From contig JAUTDP010000013.1 of the NCBI GenBank assembly GCA_033439795.1, forward strand, positions 62,001 through 126,000: 64,000 nt of DNA, read 5' to 3'. Each line of letters starts with the position of its first letter. Positions within the stretch are counted from its first letter, which is position 1. Below are positions 43,790 through 55,247 of the stretch, piece after piece. Made by a program: the position numbers and the translations under genes. This DNA is from Sordaria brevicollis. Lineage: Eukaryota > Ascomycota > Sordariomycetes > Sordariales > Sordariaceae. The notes beneath the pieces were generated by a model that worked only from the letters and a program-made list of their open reading frames with translations, had not been told where the DNA came from and did no database searches.

Positions 43790-43965
43790 TATAATAATAG
43801 CGGTAATATTGGGGTAGTAAAGAAGGCTTAATTGTGTGTGTAATTGTGTGTAAGATTCTATAGACGTGCAGATCTCTAGTTACTGTAAAATCCCTCAGAC
43901 TCCAGACCTCGGTTATAATTACGTACACTCTGTCCTCCTAGAGTGGGCCACCCAGTATTGTGACA
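43790..43965 (-). repeat. LTR (5' in element sense) of second Copia-type element, 176 bp
   Basis: The inner (low-coordinate) half is converted (TATAATAATAG); the outer half is nearly intact and ends TTGTGACA, followed by ACAAT. Confidence 0.9.
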
Positions 43966-44319
43966 ACAATTGCCCTAGGCCTACCTAGGCCATGCCTGCC
44001 GCTTTGTCATAACAACCTTCCAATTCCAGGCCATGTTCATCTTTTTTTCTGCTTCATTCTTCAACTTCATCTTGATCCCCTTGTCATCACACAGCCCGCA
44101 ATTACCACAACGGTTTCTGGAAAATTATCATCATGTTTGACAAGGCTTAGTCGGTCCGTTCTTCAACGGTTGCGGATCAGAGCGCCACCACTCTCCTTGT
44201 TTCCTTCATCTTCAACAACGGTTACCCTGGCGACACTATTCTCGTGATTGTTTACTTATGGCCCAAACAGGACAAGCCGTTGAGCTTCATCTATCTTTAA
44301 AGACTAGGTATGGTATGAT
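43966..44319. other. Intergenic, no gene seen
   Basis: Ordinary DNA between the transposon edge and the stop codon of the oxidase gene (minus strand), so it holds that gene's 3' UTR. A short plus-strand frame from 43960 has no coding character. Confidence 0.5.
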
Positions 44320-45770
44320 CTACAACTTACTCTTCTCATTCAACAACCCATACACCCTCGGTCCACTCTCCAACAAACTCCCATCAATCTCCTTGACGCT
44401 ATTCACCCCCATCACATTCAACAAGATATCAAAATCCGCCAACAGCCCTCTCATCACATGCCTGACCCCTTCCTCGCCCATGATCGCCAATCCCCAGATC
44501 CACAGCCTGCCAACAAACACAAATTTGGCTCCCAGCGCCAACGCCTTCACCACGTCCGCCGCCCCTCTCACTCCACTATCAAACATGACCGTGAACCCTT
44601 CCCTCTCCCCAACCGCCTTCACAACACTCTCCAGGGCATCAAGGCTTCCCACCGCCCCATCCACCTGTCTTCCCGCATGATTACTCACAATCACCCCCTC
44701 AAACCCCAACTCCGCCGCCTTCTTCGCATCTCTGGCGCTCTGAACCCCCTTAATCAAGAACGGGCTTTCTTTGCCTGCAATCTCCTGCCATTTTTGTCTC
44801 GCCCAAACCGCCTTCTCCCACGACCACGCCCTACCATGCCAAATAGTATCAATCCACATGGTCGCCGCCCTGACCGGATCTTTTTGCGGGTCAACCCCCT
44901 CCGCCTCCATCCTTTTCTGAAAAACCGGATCCGTGTAACCCATCTCCCCTCCAATACCGCGATAAAAAGCATAGTTGCTAGTAGCGACATCATCATGTCT
45001 CCATCCCAGCTGGGGGGTGTCAGTCGTCAAGATACAGGCTTCAAATCCAGCTTCATGTGCCCTCTTTAGCAGGCTGACGGTGAGCTCGTCGTCATGGGGC
45101 ATATAAAGCTGAAACCACCTTGGCGCCTCAGGAACCTTCTTCTCGTTCCCGTCACCCAGATATTTGGCGGCCTCAGTCCTGTTGGCCCGCCCCTCATCGT
45201 TGGCTCTACCAACGTCTTCAATGGGATAACTACCACCCGTCGACAAACCGTACACCAGCCCCAGCTCTCCCGCTACCTTGGCGACGGCTAACTCGCCGCG
45301 GTCGTGGTAGATCTTGTTGATGCCGACGGGCGCCATGCCGAAGGGGGCCGAGACTTGCCATTTCTTCCCTCCGACGCGCAAAGTGGTGCGCGTGGATCGC
45401 TCGTTTGTGTCAATAAGTTGACGGGGAACGAGCTTGTGCCGGAAGAAGGCTTGGCGGTTGGCGAGGTGCGTGTGGGAGAGGCCGGCGTTGGAGGAGGCGT
45501 AGAGCCATCCGTTTTGAGAAAGTTTTTGGCGGGCGAGACGTTCTAGTTCGTCTGGGTCTGTTGATTGTTTTTGTTAGACACTAGGCTGTTGGTGATATGA
45601 TGTTGGGTGTGGTAAAGCAGAGAAGGGGTAAGGGTGGAAAGGGAGAGAAGGAACGTACGGGTGTTAAACTGCGGTACCTCCCCTTCGTTGTATTTCCAGA
45701 AGAGGTTACGCTGGTAGAGACCCCATTGGGGGGTGTCGCGGTTCTTGATGTGGGGGGATTTGGCGTCCAT
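44320..45770 (-). CDS. FMN-dependent alpha-hydroxy-acid oxidase, lactate 2-monooxygenase-like (449 aa)
   Basis: Exon 1 is 45770-45659 and exon 2 is 45557-44320. The intron (45658-45558, 101 bp) has donor GTACGT and acceptor AACAG, and joins EVPQFNT to HPDELERLARQKL in frame. The family oxidises L-2-hydroxy acids with FMN. Visible are SAPFGMAPVG (FMN phosphate and ring region), FQLYMPHDDE, ILTTDTPQLGWRHDD, the substrate-binding Lys region FLIKGV, the active-site SNHAGRQVDG with its catalytic His and Arg, and DSGVRGAADVVKALALGAKF with GR for phosphate binding. DSGVR rather than DGGVR, and the length of the insert after TTDTPQLGWR, favour the lactate 2-monooxygenase branch over cytochrome b2; there is no cytochrome b5 domain. 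Probably soluble; no clear signal peptide. GRLWIWGL replaces the usual GRPYVYGL. Confidence 0.88.
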
Positions 45771-46769
45771 GTTGTTTCTGGATTGCGATCCGCAAAGAAG
45801 TAGGTCGTGTCGTGACCCAGCTGAGGTGTCTGTTTCCGAGTGTTGGTGCTCTGATCCTCAAGTTTGAGTGTGAGGATTGAGACTAAAATGTCAAATGTCT
45901 TGGCTCAGATGAAGGAGGTCTATAAACACATGCAAGGAGTCAAGACAAGCTTTTCCTATCCTGCCTCCTTCCTGCCGGGTTTAATGTGCAGTGGACCTAA
46001 AGCTCGTACCTGCAAGAGGTTGATCGATGATCGTCTGCACTGCACTGCACTACAAAGTCGTGACGTCAAGAGGGAGTCATTGAATAACTTGTCGTCCGAA
46101 CCGACGGCAGTTTCGGCTGCACAGCACCTGTTTGTTTGGTATTACCTATATGTACAACTACCTATATGCCTATATGCGATGAGCGAAACGTGTATGAGAG
46201 GAGCCGGAATCGCGGATTGCGGGTGTTGTAAATGTGTGATCGGCCGAATGATGGCGAAACAAATCTCGTATTATCATCGATCTTTTATGACTTCTCTTGC
46301 CGGTTACCGATGACTCCTGCGTCGGTGCCGAAGAGCCGCATGACGAGGTATCATCAGGAGCGCCGTTGGATCCTGTGTCACAGCTTCAACCCTTGTGCTC
46401 AGGTTCAAGGTATGCCGCGGTCGTGCACGCCGAGCCGTAAAAAAAGCAACCAAAAGGCAGTGGCAAATGATGATCATCGAAGTGAAATATCAAGTAGAGA
46501 ACAGAGCACATGTGGAATTGCTGGATCAAAGCCTGCTGTAACATATGGTCGCTAGAGCTAGAGAGAGTTACAAGATCACAAATCTCATCAACCTTTTCCA
46601 ATTCAAAGTCCGTAGCATTCAAAAATCATAATTCGTAAAGGTCATTAACTGTCAAGATCCGTATCCAAAACCGACGTTGCTATCCATCATCATATCCAAA
46701 ATCGCGTGGAATAACACAAAAATCCAACTCAACATCCAATCCTGTCAAACATTAAAACTCCTTTTCCAC
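45771..46769. other. Intergenic, no gene seen
   Basis: Promoter of the oxidase and 3' region of the large repeat protein, both on the minus strand. Short plus-strand frames at 45864-46313 and 46232-46555 show no domain or bias. Confidence 0.5.
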
Positions 46770-49700
46770 TTAGTACCTCTGACCAGAAACACCACTCTCA
46801 CCCTTCAACCCACCCAAAACTGTTTCCACCAATTCACTAACGTCATTATCCTGTCCACAATGCTGGCACTTGTGAAGCACCGGGCCGTGAATTATTCGCT
46901 GGTGTTGCTGTTGCTTACCAGAAGCGTTCTGCACACTCTGAGAACCACCATGTCCACCAGCCAAGTTCGAAGCAGCCCAAGCACCACTAGCCGCCGCCAA
47001 CGCCGGGTTCACACCGCTGTGTCCAGAAGCAGTGGAAGCAGTAGGAGCGGACCGAGGAGCCGAAGTCTCCAAGTTGGTACTAAACTTGGACGCTTCCTGT
47101 CCGTGTCCCTGACCAAGGTTCTCAGCGCCCGAGTGTCCCGGAGCGGAAGTGGTATAAGCGCTCGGCATCTCCTCAGGACTCATATGCTTCGCCTCCTTAT
47201 TCAGCGGAGCAGCAACACCGTAGCTGTGACCAGTAGACTGAGGAACAGAGTTAATCTTCTCTGCGCCGGAGTGACCCGGTGCCGAAGCGGTGTAGGCGGA
47301 AGGCATCTCCTCGGGACTCATATGCTTGGCGCGCATGGGGTGGGTGGTGGCGGGCTCGATGTTGCTGGGACCGGTGCCGGCGCCGGAGTTACGGCCGGGG
47401 ACCGAGGTGGTGTAGGCATCGGGCATTACCTCGGGGGACATGAATTGTTGAGGGGCCTCGGCGCCGAGGACAGGCTTGTATTGGTCTTGGGTGCGGCGGG
47501 AGGTGGTGGTGTGATGGGGTGCGACACCAGCGGCTAGATCGGTGTGCTGCTCAGGGGCGGGGAGGGCGGCCTTGGGCTGGGACTCGGCGGGGGGGAGAGC
47601 ACCGACAGGTTGGGACTCAGCAGCAGGAAGACCGCGGTTGGCAGTCTCAGACTCGGAGGCACCGCCGTACTGGGTAGCGCGAACGACGGGAGTGGGGGCA
47701 GCATGCTTAGACTGGTGAGCAGGAGCCTGGGCAGGGGCCTGGGCAGCCATGGCGTTCATGGAGCTCTGCTGCTCGTGAATGTTATGCTTGATATCCTCCT
47801 TGGCCTCGTCACGGTTGTGGTGCATGGCGGCAACGTTAATACCGGTGGCAGTGCCCGAGGCAAGGGTGCGGTAGACGCCGTCCTTGTCCTGCTGGTCGTG
47901 ATGGGTGACGGGCTCGGTCATCTCGGCGGGGCCGGTCGCGCGTGAGCCACGGCGGGAATGGCTAGGAGAAATCTTGACACCAGAGGGAGTGCCGGAGGCG
48001 AGCTTGTTGTAGGGACCTTCGGAATCGTTGCGCTGAAGACCCTCCGAGGCGCGGCGAGCGGAAGGCTTACCAGTGTTGACACCAGAGGGAGCACCGGTAG
48101 CAAGCTGATTGTAGTTACCTGACTTCTGGCGGGGATCATCCTCAGAGCGAGCGCGGCCCACGTTCGAGGTGTCGATGGCAACACCAGAAGGGGTACCAGT
48201 GTTGAGGTGGTTGTATTCGCCAGGCTGCTGGGTGATGGTTCCCTGCTGCTTCTCAGACTTGTGAGAAGGAAGACCAGAGGCCATAACCATGTGGTCGGCA
48301 GGGTTGATAGGGCTCTTGTGGGTGTCCTTGACAAGGGGAGCCGTGGTGTCAACGCCAGAAGGAGTACCGGAGGCAAGCTTGTTGTAGTTGCCAGGCTCGT
48401 TGGTAGTCTTCTCGTGCTTGTTCCCAGGACCATGGTTGAACATGGGCAGAGCACCGAAGGGAGTACCGGCCATGAGCATGTTGTAACCGGGTTCCTGGGC
48501 AGTGTTCCTCTCGAGCTTCTCGTTGGGCTTCACTCCGGAGGGGTTAGCAGTAAAGTCAGAAGCGTGCTGGGCAGGGGGAGAGGGGGCATGTCTGGGATGC
48601 TCAAGATCGGCAGGAGCCTGTCTCGGGTTCTCAGTGTGATACATGCCACCCGCAGTTACAGGACCAGAACCGGCGGCAGCAGGGGCGCCAACAGTGCTGA
48701 CACCCTGGGAAGCGTCTTGCTGAGGCTTGACGGCCTGCTTGTCGTCTTGGGACGAGGCATACTTGGCAGCACCAATGCCACCAGCGACTCCGGCAAGAGT
48801 AGCACCAGCCATGCCGGCGCGAGCAGTGTTGCTGTTCAACTTGTCATGCTTGTCGTGGTCAGCGGCAACAGGAATCTTGCTCGCAGGAGCATGCTCACGC
48901 TGGGCCTGGGAAGGAGCATGAGGAGAAGAGCCAGTAGAGACAGCGCCCACAGCGGGAACAGGGGGAATCTTGCTCTGGGCGTCACTGGGGCTGCGATGAT
49001 GGGACACAGGAGCGGCCTCGGAAGCCCTGCGCTTTTGGTCCATTTCGGTGGGCTGATTTGCGGCAGGTCCAGAGAAAGACTTGCGCTGGGCGGCTTCCTT
49101 GTCATCCTTGTGGTGGTGGGCAAGACCGTAGCCAGCAGCAGCTCCAGCGCCGGCCAAAGCAGCATCCTTCTTCTGCAGCTTGTTGCGGCCCTTGTCCTTG
49201 GGAGACTTGGGGGGCTCAGTGGCGGCGGTATCCTCTTCGTCCTTGTGGCGATGGAAGATGCCGAGAAGACCACGGTGCTTCTTCTCTCCCTTGGAAGAAA
49301 AGTCCTCGCTGCTCCGGCTCTCAGCGGGCGATTGCTCCTTCTCGAGTCTGCGGTCAGTAGCAGGCTGCTGGACAGCGGCAGCATGGGCAGAGTGGCGAGA
49401 GGCGGGCTTTTGCAGGTTCTCGGGGGTGGTGTCCCAGACATCAAGGGTATCCTCACCGAGAGGCTTCTCCTCCTCCTTGGTCTTGATCTTCTCCAGGGTG
49501 CTTCCAGAGACGGGGATGACACCGGACTCGTCAAGTTCCTGGCTCTTCCTCCTGTGAGGGGCGGTGGCCACAGCAGCACCACCGGCATAGTTGCGAGCGG
49601 GGTGATTGAGGTTCTCGGGGACAGTGTCCCATTCCTTCGAAAGAGTATCCTCACCGAGGTTTTTCTGGGTGTCCCTATTCTTGATGTCGCGTTGCTCGTC

Positions 49701-50292
49701 ATCTTGATGCTTCTTAGCCATGTGCGAGGCAGCCGCACCTGCACCAAGACCGGCAGCACCGGCAGCAAAGGCTTCCTTGTGGCGCAAAGGGTGCTTGTTC
49801 TCGTCTTCCTTGGCCATGGCGACGTCAGCAGTGGTGGCATGCTTAGCAGTCAAGGGGAAAGCACGCTGGGTCTTGAGATCACTGTTCTGGGCGACAGAGC
49901 CACGAGATGTGGTGCTGTCCTTCTGGTAGCTATCCTGGGCGTGACCATCAAAGATGTTGGTGTTGTCGACGCTGCCAACACGCGACTTTCTCTGAGCAGC
50001 CGACGCAGCCAGGAGCTTAGCATCGTCTCCAGCGGCCGACCCAGCCGACCTCTTGTGAGTATTCGAAGCAGCAAGGAGCTTGGCGTCATCGCCAGCAGCC
50101 AGCTCAGGCAAGAAGCCAGGCGCAATGTCCTTGCGATCGGTGCCAGTCACCGTTCCGGCATCGGGAGCCTGCGAGAAGCTGTCAGAGCCCAAGGACTTCT
50201 CCTCGGGGACGGCAGCCAACGGCGCATCAAAAACAGCGTCAGTGCTGTTGATGGTAGCCGCGCCGCCACGGTTCGGCTCGTTCACCTTGAGG

Positions 50293-50327
<35 letters not shown>

Positions 50328-51212
50328 GCCCTCCAGATGACGCCTGCTCTCCTCGTCGTTGCTGCCGTGGCCGGCAACAGTGTTGTAAACGCCGCCACTT
50401 GGAACGTCAGTACCGAGGCCCGTGATGATTGCCCTGTCGCTAGAGTCTTCTGCTGACCTTTCAGGTAAGTGATGGTGCTCATCGTGATCATCCCGAGCAC
50501 TGCCATGACCGGTAACCGTGTTATAGATGCCGCCCTGGGAGGCCTTGGGAAGATCTCCCCAGTATGGGGCAGCAGCGCTGGTGTCGCTGCTGCGCGAGGC
50601 GGCGTCGTAATCGCTGGACTTTTCGCCAACGTTGGAAAGCTGCTCGTCGACGCCCGAGCCAGAGGTGGCACCGCTGGGGCGGCGGGCTTCGTGACGGGAA
50701 TCGGCCGCAAGTCGGGAGTTGTCACGAAGACCCTGCTGAGGGGCTTCACGAGCATCGATTTCGCGGAAACCCTGCTCCTTGGCGGTGGTCGGAACGGGCT
50801 TGGAAAAGGTGTACTCATGCTGGTCACCGAAGGCGGCTTCTCGGTCGGTGTTCTCCATGGGGAGAGAGCGCTGGACCTCGGAGACACGCGGTTGTTGAGA
50901 GTTGAACATGGTCGGCTCTCTGCCGTGATTGTAAAAGCCACCGCCGACGGCTTCGCCTGAAGAGTGGCCGTAGAAGTGTTTCTGGGTGACGTCGGACGTG
51001 TTCTCGATGGGCTTCGAGTGGATGCCGGAGTGGATGCCGGAATCGGAGAAGTTATGGGTGCTGCGAGGGTCGGTGGACTTGTGAAGCATGTGTCGTTGGC
51101 TGTGGTCGTGGATACTGCTCTGGTTCATGGGAGCCTGGCCCTGCTCGTTGGGGGTGGCCGGGTTGGAGTCGGGGTAGGCGCCCGGAAGATGCTCGCGGTG
51201 TGTGGTAGCCAT
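46770..51212 (-). CDS. Large disordered repeat protein with C-terminal CxxCG motif (1480 aa)
   Basis: Unrecognised function. The ATG at 51212 (MATTHREHLPGAYPDSN) is chosen because the frame upstream has no ATG. The protein is low in hydrophobic residues and rich in Gly, Ser, Lys, Glu and His, with no membrane span apart from short Ala/Gly patches (AAGLGAGAAASHMAKKHQDD). Repeats in order: GG-x-YNTV-x-GHGS units (residues about 235-300); a run of 12 Asn (codons 50292-50327); KLLAAS units; two GEDTL-x(2-4)-WDT-x-PENL-x(3-4)-PA units; about seven Y-N-x-L-x2-GTPSGV-type units; and three to four MSPEEMPSAYTTSAPGHSGAE-like units. It ends with HKCQHCGQDNDVSELVETVL, a possible half zinc site. No intron is required. 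Such architecture suggests a stress or scaffold protein or a hub of short linear motifs, but this is inference. Confidence 0.85.
50292..50327. repeat. Trinucleotide repeat (GTT)12 coding 12 Asn
   Basis: Twelve perfect GTT units on the plus strand, read as AAC on the minus strand inside the large repeat protein. Confidence 0.95.
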
Positions 51213-53561
51213 TGTGTATGTGATTTGTCGAGGGATCGTAGATAGTCGCAAAGTGTTGTGGTATTAGTGTGATTATGGAGGTTGTGGGATGGGTATCAAG
51301 CAAGCAGAGACAATGACAAAACACAAGCCAATGGATATCTGCGTAGATTACCTAGATATGATAATGGTAGGTTTCGCAGTATGGTATGAGGATATAGACA
51401 AAAGAGGAGAGTCGTAATCGTTAATAAGACGTGTGGTAAATGGGAGGACGGGGATGGATGGGATGGAGTGTGTGACAAGACGGAAAGTGATTCAGTAGAG
51501 GAAGGGAAACCGAAGGGATATAGATATCGCGAAACAGATATGGTCCTACCCCAGGTTTAATATAACAAGACTTAAGGTCCAGTACCGTCGTTACCGAGAG
51601 ATGCCAATGCCAATGTACCTATGCAAAATGCGGTATGTCCTGACGTGCAGCAGCGTCATACCTGCCAGTGTTTGCAAGTCCCATTCGTCTGTTTCAGGGA
51701 ATATTTTTGGGAAAAGGGGTCTTGAAAGCGGGGAAGATTCGATAAAGTGACTTGGAACTCTCGAGATTCCAGATTCCCATGAGCCGGGCCGTCCGCTTCA
51801 TCGTAAGGCTATGACCTCAGTTGACCCCAACGTTGTTCTCCAAAATAAAGGGTTTGCTCAGCTGGTCTGGCCGATGAGGTCACTGGAGTTCCAGGGTCGA
51901 AGTTGACATCATCGCCCAGGGATGCCCGTGTCGATAGTCCGTGCAAACAACAAAACGGTTTGAAGATTCGACCATTTCCCAAACGAGACAAGCTGGGGAC
52001 ATTCAACCAACCAGAAGTGTCACTCCAACGGGAGATCAACCGGTTATCCAGTTTCAATAACGTGTGGAAATAGTGTGAGTTTTCGTTTGTTGTTCTCGAA
52101 GCGTCGGGTCGAGGGTGATGAAGCTCTTGATTTGTTGAAAGGAAAGCTCAAGAAAATGTGGACCAAGTTTTTGGAAGAAGAAGGAAAGCTGTCAAAGAGA
52201 AATTGGAGAACTGGTTGCGTCAGTGGTGTCAAATCACGTGCGATGATTGGCTGGAATGACTTATACGACGGCTTGTTCGGCTCCAAGACTGCGTGCACGG
52301 GCCATTTGGGCTCTCTTGGCAGCTTGTGAGCTTGGGTCTGAACTTGCGGAGATGGGCTCCATGAGTTTGGAGTGAACAAAAGAACCAACATGTTCTGGAT
52401 ATTCTTTGAATTCTACAGTATCAGCTTCATCTTTCGGTAAGACGAAATGGTTAAAACTTCACGGTCTGTAAAATGCTCTTTGTAAACGTTGGTACGAAGC
52501 ATCACTACCGTGCGGAACCGTCAGGGCTACGATACCGCCTTAACTCAGGAACATTGGGCTCAGATTTCCAGCTCTGATCAGGTCATGTAAAGGACGGGAT
52601 ATGTTGGTTGAGGGACACATGTGAATATAACCCAAGCTGTTAGCTCCCGGCTATATTGTCCCTTCATGTCAAAAAGTCATGTCGGAGATAATACTTTAAA
52701 GTGTCTTTATAGTGCAGCAGTACTCTTGCTAGCATCTGTTAAGTCAATGCTGTCTGATGTTGCCAAGATCCCGTCCAAGTTGGCCCGTGCAGGTCTTCTG
52801 TGTTCCATTAGCATGATGTCAAGCACTGCTTGGGGGTGTTAGGGACGGCAGCCAGAACCACTAACGGAGCCCCTCACTCTACAGCGGTCAGCATGTTAGT
52901 GCTGGCTGATATCAAGCTATTCGAGTTCCAACATTTCTTACCGGGTCATTATTCCAACCATGCCACATCGTAGCAACCACACAAAGCAGCTTAGCACAAA
53001 ATCGATCTCTGCCAAGGACAAACTCCAACTTCTCCAAGTGGATGACGTGGGACAAACCCGCGATCGGCTGTCAACAACATCAAAATCACAAAAGTCAATC
53101 GCAAATCTCAAGGGATCATCAGGGCACTGCTGCCGGAATCTGTCAATCACGGTTATCAATCGCGGCTGTCAATCACGGATACTAAAGTCACTGGGAAGGA
53201 CGGAGAGAAATCATGTGAGGTGAGTGTGAGTGACCAACTTTCATATTCAAGTCGTGTTCTTCCTCTAAACATTAAGAAATATAATATCCCAAAGAGATAG
53301 GAAATCCTTTTTTTTCCCTTCCATCCCTTTTTTGTTGTTGTATCCCAACCTGTTCGGAATGCTCAATGCTTCATGCTCATAAATGCTAATAAAAATCATC
53401 AAAATCAGATATGCATCCATCCTCGAGCCAAAGAAACACTTTTATGTGTGTGTGTGTTGGTCTCCTTCTCTCTTTCAACCATGCAACGTTCAGGGTATCA
53501 TCCATCCATCCATCTTTCATCCATCTCTTCTTCTCTCCGTCTCTTGCAACAAACGAACAGC
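51213..53561. other. Intergenic (2.3 kb), no gene seen
   Basis: Promoter of the large repeat protein and 3' region of the hexose transporter. A short tandem duplication (GTCAATCACGG) lies near 53137-53177, and a TGTGTG run near 53445. Frames near 52044-52391 and 52960-53223 have no coding bias. No RNA gene recognised. Confidence 0.45.
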
Positions 53562-55247
53562 TTACTCGCTCTCGCTGCGGTCCTCGGCATGGCCAGCAAC
53601 GGTCTTGTCCGTCATGCCCATCTCAGCCGCATAAGTGGTGTGAGGCTTCCACTTGGCCGAGGTGCGAGGGGTAGACTCGGAAAGCATCTGGTCGACCTGC
53701 TCGAGGGTGAGACCCTTGGTCTCGGGAACGAGCAGGTAGGCGTAGACGAAGCAGCAGGTGCAGAGGCCGCCCCAGATGTAAAACACCTTGGGGCCGAGGT
53801 TGCCCTTGTCCTCGTCGACCATGTAGGGGGTGATGACGGCGATGATGCAGTTCCCTGCGAGTGAAAAGGTTAGTTATTTGTTCTTCTTGGTGATCGTGAA
53901 GGGAGGGAAAGAAGAAAACTTACAGAGCCAGTTGGAGGCGGTGGAAAGAGCGACACCCTTGGCACGGATGGGAAGAGGAAAGACCTCGCCAATGACGACC
54001 CAGGCACCGGGACCCCAGGTGGTAGCAAAGAAGAAGATGTAGATGCAAATGAAGGCAAGCATGGCCTTGATGGCATTGGTGTCATCGGGCTTGCAGGTAC
54101 CAACGATAGCGACGATGAACTCGCAGAGGAGCATACCAAAGGCGCCCCAGATGAGCAGGGTACGACGGCCGAGCTTCTCCATAGTGTAGAAGGAGATGGG
54201 GGTGGAGCAGACGTTGACGAGGGTGGTAACCAGGGACATGAGGAAGGGGTCGTCAATGGTGCCGAGCTGCTGGAAGAAGGTGGTGCCAAAGTAGAAGATG
54301 AAGTTGCATCCCGTCCACTGCTGCATCATCTGCATCGACGTGCCGAGAACGGTGCGGCGGAGGTAGGAGCCGCCCTGCCAGATGGAACCGCGGAAGCAGT
54401 TGGCCCACTGCTGGAAGTAGTTGCCGTGGGGGACCACCTGCATCTCGAACTCGTGGTTGGCAACGATCTCGGCAAGCTCATCCTTGACATAGTCCGACTC
54501 GAGGGGCTGATCACGCAGGCGGGAGAGAACGACGGCGGCCTTGTCGAGCTGGCCCTTGCGGACGAAGAAGCGGGGGGACTCAGGCAGGAGGAAGATACCG
54601 GTGGCCAAGATTAGGGCCCAGGCCATCTGGAGACCGATGGGGATTCTGTAAGAGCCGCTGTCGGTGCGGTCCTGGGTGCCGTAGTCAACGCACGAGGCCA
54701 AGAGCAGACCGATGCAGATGCAGAACTGGTAGCCCGACACGAGAGCACCGCGGACCTTGCGGGGAGCGATCTCAGACATGTACAGGATAATAATGGCGGA
54801 GACGAAACCGACACCGAAACCAGCCACGAGACGGCCAGCAACGATGAGGCCCAGACCAGCCGAGGCAGTCTGGAGAACGACACCGACAATGAAGACCAGG
54901 CAGCCAAAGATAATGGTAGGACGACGACCAACCCAATCAGCGAGATCACCGCCCATAAGGGCGCCAAAGAAGGTACCGGCAGAGAGAATAGAGGTGATGA
55001 GCGACTTTTCCTTGGAGGGCAAAAAGGTGGCACCGGGTCCCTCGATGGTTTCGATAAAGTACTTCATGCCCATGACACCCGAGATGTAACCGGAATCGTA
55101 GCCGAAGAAGATACCGCCGAAAGCGGCAAAGACGCACATCATGTACGCCTTGAGGGTGACGGGAGCCTCAACGCGGGAGACATCGCCCTGTGGCCGAGTG
55201 TGGGTGACGGCCTCCTTCTCGACGTCGGAGGCAGAGTGGTCCGCCAT
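53562..55247 (-). CDS. Hexose/monosaccharide transporter, major facilitator superfamily (538 aa)
   Basis: Plasma-membrane sugar:proton symporter of the fungal sugar-porter family (inferred). Exon 1 is 55247-53924 and exon 2 is 53854-53562. The intron (53923-53855, 69 bp) has donor GTAAGT and acceptor CGCAG, and restores ASNWLWNCIIAVITPYMV, a family landmark. The ATG at 55247 gives MADHSASDVEKEAV; an upstream open extension is rejected because it has no family match. Twelve helices fit. Motifs seen: GGIFFGYDSGYISGV in helix 1, LADWVGRRPTI after helix 2, GRLVAGFGVGFVSAIIILYM then SEIAPRKVRGAL (sugar-transporter signature), LPESPRFFVRKG in the central loop, QQWTGCNFIFYFGTTFF in helix 7 (sugar-binding), EKLGRRTLLIWG, and VPETKGLTLEQVD at the end. 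It resembles high-affinity glucose transporters (MstE/HxtB-like), but the substrate is not provable from sequence. Confidence 0.92.

Larger units (their letters stand above)
38301..43965 (-). mobile_element. Second Copia-type LTR retrotransposon, minus orientation, RIP-mutated
   Basis: A 5665-bp element with 176-bp LTRs (38301-38476 and 43790-43965) and the exact duplication ACAAT (38296-38300 and 43966-43970). On the minus strand a purine tract (TTAAGGGGGTA) directly precedes the LTR at 38476, so that LTR is the 3' one. A minus-strand frame at 39734-39748 reads YIDNI, the converted YVDDI box of Copia reverse transcriptase, preceded by FLFF. Its position near the 3' end fits Copia gene order, with reverse transcriptase after integrase. 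No open frame survives. Confidence 0.88.

Noticed and set aside
24711..43965. AT-rich block as a centromere or mitochondrial insertion
   Set aside because: The LTR pairs, target duplications and pol motifs explain it as RIP-mutated retrotransposons.
44458..45069. 203-residue plus-strand frame over the oxidase gene
   Set aside because: Shadow of the minus-strand oxidase, which has clear family motifs.
48207..50456. 749-residue plus-strand frame over the repeat protein
   Set aside because: Antisense shadow of the minus-strand 1480-residue gene; its Val/Leu/Gly-rich composition mirrors the real repeats and it lacks any domain.
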